Shown here: positions 1 through 5,734 of the stretch, piece by piece
How the letters are laid out: each line of letters begins with the position of its first letter
How positions within the stretch are numbered: position 1 is the first letter of the stretch
Translations under genes and position numbers: made by a program
Notes under the pieces: generated by a model
Databases searched by the model: none
Seen by the model: the letters and a program-made list of their open reading frames with translations, nothing else
What the model was told of the DNA's origin: nothing
Source of the DNA: Treponema sp.
Lineage (GTDB): Bacteria > Spirochaetota > Spirochaetia > Treponematales > Breznakiellaceae
DNA: 6,689 nt
Reading direction: 5' to 3'
NCBI GenBank assembly: GCA_031259345.1
Contig: JAIRLQ010000162.1
Location: forward strand, 1 to 6,689

Positions 1-1
1 C

Positions 2-1015
2 GCCTGTAAGTCAAACCCTGCAGAAAACATGCGTTATTCCGCAGACAAACCGGAGGGCGGCAACACCGGAGAATTTGTGGACGGAGACCAACCGGCTTCC
101 CTTTACCGGCAAGTTCCACCGTCCGCTTTGCCGGTTTCTTCCTTTGGTGAAATATGGGCCTATCTTATTGCCGGCAGGGAGCAATCTTTAAAACCCGAAT
201 ATCCCCTTACAGATGTTGGCTATTTTGGCGCGGATCTGGATAGTTATGGTCACTTAACTGATGTGCCAAACCCCAAAAACCTTTCATTTTTTAAAGGCCG
301 CCTGCACCTTGTTGTTACCTCAAGCGGCAGGGCCCTAACTCACTTTGCCATTGCAGAAGGCAGCCGGGAACGGAAGCAGTTGGTAAGCGATCTTCTTCAG
401 GCGGCGCAGGACTTTGACGGCCTGCAAATTGATTTTGAAAATGTTCCTGACAAAGACGGGGATATTTTTCTTTCGTTCCTGCAGGAACTGCGTGCGGGCC
501 TGGGGAATAAAATCTTTACCATAGCCCTCCCCGCCCGAACCCGTCCCTTAACGAACGATGTCTATGACTATAAAAAAATCCTTCCTTTGGTAGATCGCAT
601 CCTGGTTATGGCCTATGACGAACATTGGTCGGGGGGCGAGCCGGGGCCCATTGCTTCAATGGATTGGTGTGAACAGGTAGCTTCTTATTCCCTTAAAACC
701 ATAGGGCAGGAAAAGCTTGTTATGGGCCTTCCCTTTTACGGGCGTTCCTGGGGCAGCTATAACGCAAACCGCGCTTTTTTTTATTCGGGGATTGAACGAA
801 TTATCGGCGAAGAAAATGTTACTGTTGTAGACCGGAAAAACAACATTCCAACCTTTAGCTACGAAAAAAATATTTTTGTTACCGTTTATTTTGAAGATGA
901 ATATTCCCTTTCCGCGCGCCTTCAAATGTATAAGAACATTGGCGTTAGATCTGTTGGATTTTGGTGCCTTGGGCAGGAAACGCCTGCTTTTTGGCCTTTG
1001 CTTAATTTGGAATAA
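2..1015 (+). CDS. Glycoside hydrolase family 18 protein (YaaH/SleL- or chitinase-like), 5'-truncated
   Basis: Predicted secreted glycosidase acting on beta-1,4-linked N-acetylglucosamine polymers (peptidoglycan fragments or chitin). The frame is open to the left edge. An ATG at 29 exists but has no Shine-Dalgarno sequence, so the gene very likely starts outside the window. The first visible codons read Ala-Cys-Lys-Ser, which could be the end of a lipobox, making this a lipoprotein (inference). Numbering from the ATG at 29, the GH18 active-site strand is DGLQIDFE at 130-137. Glu137 would be the catalytic acid and Asp135 its partner, with Gln133 where classical chitinases have Asp. That substitution, plus MAYD at 194-197 and GLPFYGRSWG further on, resembles the spore-cortex/YaaH branch more than classical chitinases. 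The C-terminal VGFWCLGQE looks like the last barrel strand. The barrel appears complete, with no LysM repeats in the visible part. The stop overlaps the convergent kinase gene by 14 nt. The family is firm; the substrate is unknown. Confidence 0.88.
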   Translation, partial: ACKSNPAENMRYSADKPEGGNTGEFVDGDQPASLYRQVPPSALPVSSFGEIWAYLIAGREQSLKPEYPLTDVGYFGADLDSYGHLTDVPNPKNLSFFKGRLHLVVTSSGRALTHFAIAEGSRERKQLVSDLLQAAQDFDGLQIDFENVPDKDGDIFLSFLQELRAGLGNKIFTIALPARTRPLTNDVYDYKKILPLVDRILVMAYDEHWSGGEPGPIASMDWCEQVASYSLKTIGQEKLVMGLPFYGRSWGSYNANRAFFYSGIERIIGEENVTVVDRKNNIPTFSYEKNIFVTVYFEDEYSLSARLQMYKNIGVRSVGFWCLGQETPAFWPLLNLE

Positions 1016-3944
1016 GATATTTGTCCAGGGCTTTCATAACTTCGCCAATATCTATGGGCTTTGCAAGGTGTCCGTTCATGCCCGCCGCCAATGCGTTTTC
1101 AATGTCCTCTTTATAAGCGTTGGCCGTCATGGCAATAATTATTACGTTTTTTGCGTCTTGCCTGTCAAGAGAGCGAATTCGCTTTGAAGCTTCATAGCCG
1201 TCCATGTTTGGCATTTGAATATCCATAAAAATCAGATTATAATAATTTACCGGAGAAGACTCAAAAAGGTTTAAAGCTTTTAAGCCGTCATCTGCCTCTG
1301 TAATTTCTACGCCTGTATCAGACAAAAGTTCCCTGATAATTTCGCGGTTAATATCAATATCCTCTACCAATAGAATACGCTTATGCAAGAAACTTCTTTT
1401 TCCTTCAACAGCTTTGCGCTCTTTTTCCACGCCTATGGCGGCAGTTTTCATTCCCAGGGTAAATGAAAACTTTGAGCCCTCGTCTCTTTTGCTTTCTACG
1501 ACAATCAGGCCGCCCATAAGCTTTACCAGGTTCTGGCTAATGGCAAGCCCAAGGCCGGTACCGCCAAAACGAACGGAAATGCTATTGTCCGTCTGTTCAA
1601 AAGCGGTAAAAAGCTTCTCCATTTGTTCATCTGTCATTCCTATACCTGTATCAATAACCGCAAAATCAACACTGACTAAAGAAGCTTCCTTTTTTTTACC
1701 TTGTACTTTAAAACAAACGGTACCATTTTTGGGAGTAAATTTAACCGCATTGCCCAAAAGGTTAATCAACACCTGTTTAAGACGGAGTTTATCTCCAAAA
1801 ACCGCAAGGTCGGCAATGCCGTCAAAATCCCTTTTAAATATTATTTTATTATCATTACAGCGCTGATCAAGTATAAGGGCAACTTCTTCCATTGCTTCTT
1901 CAAGATTAAAAACACTGTCTGCAATGGAAAATTTACCGCTTTCAATTTTTGACATATCAAGTACGTCATTCAAAATACCCAAAAGATGTCCCGAAGCAGA
2001 TGCAATCTCATTCAGGGAATGATCCTTTTTTTCTATATCTCCAGCCCGGCGCGCAACCTCTGTCATTCCTATAATCGCATTTAAAGGAGTACGGATCTCG
2101 TGGCTCATACGGGCAAGGAACTCGCCTTTTGCCTGGGAAGCGACCCTTGCGGCCGCTGTTTGTATCTCCAGCTCTTTTGTCCTTTCCCTAAGTTCTTCTG
2201 TCCTTTTGTCCACTGTCTTTTCCAATTTAATGGACATTTGCCTGTTGCGTATAAAAAGTACGGTAACCAGAATCAAAACCGCAGCCATTAACATGGAAGC
2301 GCCGATAAACCACGGGCGCTGGGCCTTTATCAGGGCAAAAGAATAATCAAAAACCCGGCTTGTCCAGTTATCAACAAGTAATTTGGTATCAACTAAACTT
2401 TGAGTTTTGCTCACAATGGAAGACAATATCCTTTCATTGTTATTAAAGGCCAAAAACTCTTCATAGGGACGCTGAAGCACCGTGTTTGATTTAAAACCCG
2501 TAAGTTCCATATAATTGCTTATATCAAGCAGCAGATTTCTGGTTCCCATAAGGAGTTCAATCTCTCCCTTTGCCAGCGCGGCTATTGCGTCGCCGCGGTT
2601 TTCAAATTCAAACGTATTTACATGATAAGGAAAAAGCTCCCTAAAAATACCCGTATAGGCTGTATCTTTTATAAGCCCTACCTTGCGGTAAGCTATATCA
2701 CTTAATGTAAAACCGGGACTTTCCGTGGATGAAATAAACGCATAATAATCAACAAGGTATGGATTTTCGGCAAAAAGAAAATTGTTTCCCTGCGGAGAAG
2801 CGCGTATAACATCCAGCGCCATAAGGGCCTTGCCCTGAGTTATCAGGTGGTAAATTCCCCCTATTCCTTCTTCCGGCGTATTGACAAAATAAAAATCAAG
2901 GCCGGTAATGGATTTAATTTCCTCCAGAAGATCTACAGCTATTCCCTGCCATTCCTTCTCTTTTGCATTGTAAAAGGTTATGGGGTAATTGTCAGATTTT
3001 ATACAGACGGGAATTGAAATATTATTCGCTATATGATAATCCAGCCACAGGCGCTCTTCGGCGTTTAAGCGGTTAATTAAATTATAACGTTTATACTCCC
3101 TGTTTCCCAATTCAGAAAGGTGGGCAAAACGGTAAGTACCCGCGGCCAACATATATTTTTGGACCACAGAAATAATTGGCTGCATACGTTTGTCGCACGT
3201 AGCCATGGAAACCGGGTTATAGGTAAGGGGGGAAAAATCTTCGATAATCAGATTGTCGTAAAGCGCAAAAATACCTTCCGCGGTTTCGTCCATAAAAAAG
3301 GCGTCAATTTCTTTTACCACCAGTTTTTGATATGCATCATTATAATTGACAACCCCAACAGGTTCATAATTTATTCTTATTACAGGGCTAACGAGAGCTT
3401 CCGTAGTTATTCCTTCAAGAAAGCCATAGCGCAGGGTGCGGGTATTGGCGATAATGTCAAGCTTTGCGGACCCTTCAAGGCTTATATATTTAATACGGCG
3501 CTCCGAAATCGCATCGGTCATATAATATATATCCGAATCCCGGTAAGAAGAAGAAATCTCCCCCGAAAAATTAATATCAGCGGTTTCAAGGCCTTTTAAA
3601 AGGGTATCCCAATCGTAAATTACCGGCCTGAAACGTATGCCAAAAAATTCAGACAGCCATTGACACACCAGGGCGGAAAACCCCCGGGTTGTGTTATTTT
3701 CGCCCCGTATATCGCCCCTAAAACATTCAGTGCCCATAGTCATGCCGTATGTTAATATGGGAACCTGCCGCTTAAGAAATTCTATCATTTCAATCTCTTC
3801 GGGCGTTACGCCGGGTACTGTCGCGTAATATGTATACTCTTCCTCCCCCGCGGGTCTGTAAACTCCGTCGGAAAAATGGCAGCCAATAATGGTCAGAGGA
3901 AAAAACAGCGCAAGGAAAAGTCTTTTTATATGGAGCCCGGTCAT
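1002..3944 (-). CDS. Hybrid sensor histidine kinase with tandem periplasmic SBP_bac_3-like domains and C-terminal receiver
   Basis: Inner-membrane sensor kinase of 980 residues. A signal peptide (1-21) ends in a possible lipobox, TIIGC (Cys22). Two SBP_bac_3-like periplasmic domains follow, roughly 60-280 and 308-530. A single membrane helix lies at about 545-565 (WFIGASMLMAAVLILV), then a charged coiled-coil linker to about 605 with no clear HAMP or PAS. The H-box SHEIRTPLNAIIG carries the phospho-accepting His615. The ATPase domain shows the N box (Asn728, Asn732), DTGIG at 765-769, Phe782 and GGTGLGL at 794-800. The receiver (857-975) has the acidic pair Glu861/Asp862, phospho-acceptor Asp908, Thr940 and Lys962, so all catalytic residues are present. 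There is no HPt domain and no separate response regulator in the window. The start ATG overlaps the upstream stop as ATGA and has no Shine-Dalgarno of its own, so translation is probably coupled. The layout resembles BvgS/EvgS-type kinases. The ligand is unknown. Confidence 0.95.
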   Translation of the reverse strand: MTGLHIKRLFLALFFPLTIIGCHFSDGVYRPAGEEEYTYYATVPGVTPEEIEMIEFLKRQVPILTYGMTMGTECFRGDIRGENNTTRGFSALVCQWLSEFFGIRFRPVIYDWDTLLKGLETADINFSGEISSSYRDSDIYYMTDAISERRIKYISLEGSAKLDIIANTRTLRYGFLEGITTEALVSPVIRINYEPVGVVNYNDAYQKLVVKEIDAFFMDETAEGIFALYDNLIIEDFSPLTYNPVSMATCDKRMQPIISVVQKYMLAAGTYRFAHLSELGNREYKRYNLINRLNAEERLWLDYHIANNISIPVCIKSDNYPITFYNAKEKEWQGIAVDLLEEIKSITGLDFYFVNTPEEGIGGIYHLITQGKALMALDVIRASPQGNNFLFAENPYLVDYYAFISSTESPGFTLSDIAYRKVGLIKDTAYTGIFRELFPYHVNTFEFENRGDAIAALAKGEIELLMGTRNLLLDISNYMELTGFKSNTVLQRPYEEFLAFNNNERILSSIVSKTQSLVDTKLLVDNWTSRVFDYSFALIKAQRPWFIGASMLMAAVLILVTVLFIRNRQMSIKLEKTVDKRTEELRERTKELEIQTAAARVASQAKGEFLARMSHEIRTPLNAIIGMTEVARRAGDIEKKDHSLNEIASASGHLLGILNDVLDMSKIESGKFSIADSVFNLEEAMEEVALILDQRCNDNKIIFKRDFDGIADLAVFGDKLRLKQVLINLLGNAVKFTPKNGTVCFKVQGKKKEASLVSVDFAVIDTGIGMTDEQMEKLFTAFEQTDNSISVRFGGTGLGLAISQNLVKLMGGLIVVESKRDEGSKFSFTLGMKTAAIGVEKERKAVEGKRSFLHKRILLVEDIDINREIIRELLSDTGVEITEADDGLKALNLFESSPVNYYNLIFMDIQMPNMDGYEASKRIRSLDRQDAKNVIIIAMTANAYKEDIENALAAGMNGHLAKPIDIGEVMKALDKYLIPN

Positions 3945-5446
3945 TTATAAATATTGTCCAGTGCATCCTGGAATGCCTGACTGTAAGTATTTACAATCTG
4001 CGCTGTATTAAATTCACCGTTCATAAGAGGAATCAGGTTAAACTTTGTTGACAAAAAGTCCCACATATCAAGCCCGTGCCTTGAAGACATTATGGAAGCA
4101 TATTCAAAATTTCTTTCGTTCATATACATGCTCCTTGACCATGAAGTATCAACGCCAATATCCGTATCGCCGTTATACCAGTTAAACCAATCAAACATTA
4201 CATCGTACACAAGCCGGGGGTTTTCCGTTCCCTTTGGAATAAAATACCAGTTACCCGGCGGCTGGCTGTGTTTGTTTTTTTCAAAACTCCCCGAAGGTCC
4301 GGCGGGCCAGGGCACAACGCCAATTTCAAAAGGAAGATTTGAACCGCCATATTCATTAAAGATCCAGTCCGAGCCAATCCAGAAAGCCGCAAGGCCGTCG
4401 GCGTACAGGCTGTTATTTATATTCCAGTTTTGATCCCAGGGCCTGGCGGTTTTATCATCAACATAAAGCGTTTTTATAAAATCAAGAACTTCCTCTGTAG
4501 CTTTGGAAGAGAGGCCTTCCCGGGGCCCCGGCGCAATACCCGCGCCATTGGAAAAAAGAAGATTGGTCAACAGCAATGTCCACCAGCCTGAATACCCGTA
4601 AATATCCGCCGTCCCATCGCCGTCAATATCTTTGGTCAGAACCTTAAGGTATTCACGCCATTTTTGCCATGTCCATTCCCCGCGGTCATAAAGATCCTGG
4701 GGGTTGGGGAGACCCTCGCCTTTAATCATATTCATATTAAACGCCAGTACATAAGCCGGAGTTCCGCCGGAATTGGAAGGCGCAAAAAGATAAATATCAT
4801 CCTGCCCGGGCAGGGAAAGGCTGTGCATTACTTTGTTGGGGCCGAACACATCGGTGCCGGCAAGCCCCATTTCGCGCAGAGAAACGCCAAAACCGTTCAG
4901 GGCCGCGGGAATTCCAAACTGAAGGTCCGTTTCGTAAATATCCACGTCCGGCCTGCCCGAAGGAATGGAAGCCCTTATGCTTTCCTGGACCCCGTCGAAA
5001 GTCAGATTTACATAATTAAGAATAATATTATATTTTTTTTCGACTTCGCGCATTTTATCAAGTTTCATCTGCGCAGATTCAAACTGGGACAATTTTGGAT
5101 CATCATGAATATCCGTATGCCGGGACACATAATATTTATCGTACCAGGTACCGATGGTAATGATACGCTTCCCGTCGTCAGAATACTTGGCGGACCCCCC
5201 GGTCAAAGGGGCCCCGGCCGGCTGTCCTGCGGCCAAAGCCGCTTCGGGGGATTTTTTAGCATCGCATCCGCAAACGAACAGGCAAAACACAAATACAAAG
5301 ATTGTTAAAAGAGACCGTTTCAAAACTTCAGTTTTGAAACGGCAGCCTTTAAAAAACGCGGCTTCGTAAGGCTTTATCCTAAGAAACCGCATGAGCCTGT
5401 CAAAACCAACCGGGTTTTGAAACAAGCTTAAAGGAATATTTTTCAT
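3941..5446 (-). CDS. Extracellular solute-binding lipoprotein, family 1 (sugar-binding type)
   Basis: Periplasmic, lipid-anchored ligand-binding protein of the CUT1 sugar ABC-transporter type. From the outermost ATG (5446) it has 501 residues. Residues 43-61 (KRSLLTIFV...CGC) form a typical lipoprotein signal with lipidated Cys61. The mature part shows family hallmarks: a first strand at IITIGTWYD, an FNMNMI stretch followed by GEWTWQKW, and an Asp-rich loop DIDGDGTAD (273-281) resembling the calcium-binding loop common in this family. The first 41 residues are odd: they precede the signal and are encoded across two hairpin repeats. Alternative starts are ATG 5392 and TTG 5323; the TTG would give an ideal 20-residue signal (MKRSLL...CGC). 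None has a good Shine-Dalgarno, so the start is unresolved. The stop overlaps the kinase start (ATGA). No permease or ATPase genes accompany it, which favours a sensory role, although it could feed a transporter encoded elsewhere. The ligand is not predictable. Confidence 0.92.
   Translation of the reverse strand: MKNIPLSLFQNPVGFDRLMRFLRIKPYEAAFFKGCRFKTEVLKRSLLTIFVFVFCLFVCGCDAKKSPEAALAAGQPAGAPLTGGSAKYSDDGKRIITIGTWYDKYYVSRHTDIHDDPKLSQFESAQMKLDKMREVEKKYNIILNYVNLTFDGVQESIRASIPSGRPDVDIYETDLQFGIPAALNGFGVSLREMGLAGTDVFGPNKVMHSLSLPGQDDIYLFAPSNSGGTPAYVLAFNMNMIKGEGLPNPQDLYDRGEWTWQKWREYLKVLTKDIDGDGTADIYGYSGWWTLLLTNLLFSNGAGIAPGPREGLSSKATEEVLDFIKTLYVDDKTARPWDQNWNINNSLYADGLAAFWIGSDWIFNEYGGSNLPFEIGVVPWPAGPSGSFEKNKHSQPPGNWYFIPKGTENPRLVYDVMFDWFNWYNGDTDIGVDTSWSRSMYMNERNFEYASIMSSRHGLDMWDFLSTKFNLIPLMNGEFNTAQIVNTYSQAFQDALDNIYK
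5315..5342. repeat. 12-bp perfect hairpin (TTCA/TGAA loop) at the signal-peptide start of the binding protein
   Basis: CCGTTTCAAAAC (5315-5326) and GTTTTGAAACGG (5331-5342) are exact reverse complements separated by TTCA (TGAA on the coding minus strand). The coding-strand 3' arm encodes Val-Leu-Lys-Arg and contains the TTG (5323-5321) that could start the lipoprotein signal peptide. It has the same stem length and loop as the hairpin at 5506-5533. Confidence 0.88.
5400..5420. repeat. 8-bp hairpin (AACCG loop) inside the 5' end of the binding-protein frame
   Basis: TCAAAACC (5400-5407) pairs perfectly with GGTTTTGA (5413-5420) around AACCG, the same loop as the hairpin at 5660-5694. GTTTTGAAAC at 5414-5423 is also a direct repeat of 5331-5340. 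It encodes part of the atypical extension ahead of the signal peptide. Confidence 0.65.
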
Positions 5447-5505
5447 TTTTTTTACCGTGCCCCAAAGCCTTAAAAGCCTTCCGTGCGCCCCTTTATTAGC
5501 GGTTG

Positions 5506-5533
5506 TTGTTCAGAAACTGAAGTTTCTGAACAA
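5506..5533. repeat. 12-bp perfect hairpin (TGAA loop) in the divergent intergenic region
   Basis: TTGTTCAGAAAC (5506-5517) is the exact reverse complement of 5522-5533, with TGAA between. It lies just inside the predicted transcript of the minus-strand operon. Its core AAACTGAAGTTT is identical to that of the hairpin at 5315-5342 read on the other strand, while the outer stem differs by paired changes. It could be a member of a palindromic repeat family, an operator or a 5' mRNA stabiliser. Confidence 0.85.
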
Positions 5534-5542
5534 TTCTACTAT

Positions 5543-5571
5543 ATTTTATTGATTCGCATGAATTTATTCAA
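5543..5571 (-). promoter_or_regulatory. Candidate sigma70-type promoter for the binding-protein/kinase operon
   Basis: On the minus strand, TTGAAT (5571-5566) and TAAAAT (5548-5543) are separated by exactly 17 nt, a good match to -35 and -10 elements. The predicted transcript start is near 5536. That gives a leader of about 90 nt to ATG 5446 and places the hairpin 5506-5533 at its extreme 5' end. The call rests on sequence match and position only; nearby AT-rich sequence could produce such a match by chance. Confidence 0.5.
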
Positions 5572-5649
5572 GGTTTGGGCAGGGCGGGCGCACATAAAAT
5601 TTAAACGTGAGGCTCTGCGGGGGAGTAGCTATTAGAATTGTGATTGCGG

Positions 5650-5655
5650 TATACT
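5650..5655 (+). promoter_or_regulatory. Possible -10 element for the ADC-family operon
   Basis: TATACT at 5650-5655 is one mismatch from the -10 consensus, but I see no convincing -35 at 16-18 nt upstream, so an activator or another sigma factor might be needed. A start near 5662 would place the 15-bp hairpin (5660-5694) at the beginning of the mRNA. Confidence 0.3.
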
Positions 5656-5659
5656 TAGA

Positions 5660-5694
5660 GTCTGTCCGCAAAGTAACCGACTTTGTGGACAGAC
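5660..5694. repeat. 15-bp hairpin (AACCG loop) upstream of the ADC-family gene
   Basis: GTCTGTCCGCAAAGT (5660-5674) pairs with 5680-5694 around the 5-nt loop AACCG. All 15 pairs form, one as G-T (5668/5686), which would be a G-U wobble in plus-strand RNA. It lies 40 nt before the ATG and shares its loop with the hairpin at 5400-5420. No T-run follows directly, so a terminator is unlikely. A dispersed palindromic repeat or a 5' mRNA structure is more plausible. Confidence 0.85.
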
Positions 5695-5720
5695 ACTACT
5701 TATTTTGAAAACCTCGGAAA

Positions 5721-5729
5721 AGGAGGAGG
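5721..5729 (+). promoter_or_regulatory. Ribosome binding site of the ADC-family gene
   Basis: AGGAGGAGG at 5721-5729 is a strong Shine-Dalgarno sequence ending 5 nt before the ATG at 5735. It decides the start: the longer frame from TTG 5705 merely translates through this site. Confidence 0.88.
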
Positions 5730-5734
5730 CGAAT

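Larger units (their letters stand above)
5447..5734. other. Divergent intergenic region between the two operons
   Basis: This 288-nt stretch has no credible coding frame. From the left it contains an A8 tract (minus strand) beside ATG 5446, the hairpin 5506-5533, the candidate minus-strand promoter 5543-5571, and a GC-rich patch around 5578-5593. It continues with a weak plus-strand -10 at 5650, the hairpin 5660-5694, and the ADC Shine-Dalgarno. GTGCGCCC (5483-5490) and GGGCGCAC (5586-5593) form an 8-bp inverted repeat enclosing the minus-strand promoter and one hairpin; this may be chance. Confidence 0.7.

Noticed and set aside
1414..1866. 150-codon plus-strand frame opposite the kinase ATPase domain
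   Set aside because: Antisense shadow of conserved kinase motifs; no start signal or domain.
3120..3599. 159-codon plus-strand frame opposite the kinase sensor domains
   Set aside because: It lies wholly antisense to a well-supported gene, shows no recognisable domain and no convincing Shine-Dalgarno.
4664..5308. 214-codon plus-strand frame opposite the binding protein
   Set aside because: It mirrors the coding strand of the solute-binding protein; the translation is rich in unusual runs and matches no known family.
5483..5593. 8-bp inverted repeat (GTGCGCCC/GGGCGCAC) as ends of a mobile element
   Set aside because: The arms are short, with no target-site duplication visible; probably chance in GC-rich patches.
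5315..5694. Hairpin cluster as a CRISPR array or tandem repeat
   Set aside because: The units differ in sequence, length and spacing; there are no regular spacers or identical direct repeats beyond 10 nt.
5660..5700. Hairpin 5660-5694 as an intrinsic terminator
   Set aside because: No T-run follows on the plus strand, and on the minus strand the sequence beyond the stem is also not T-rich. It sits between divergent promoters, where no transcript is expected to end.
5705..5734. N-terminal extension of the ADC-family protein from TTG 5705
   Set aside because: The ten extra codons are the purine-rich Shine-Dalgarno region; ATG 5735 has ideal spacing from it.
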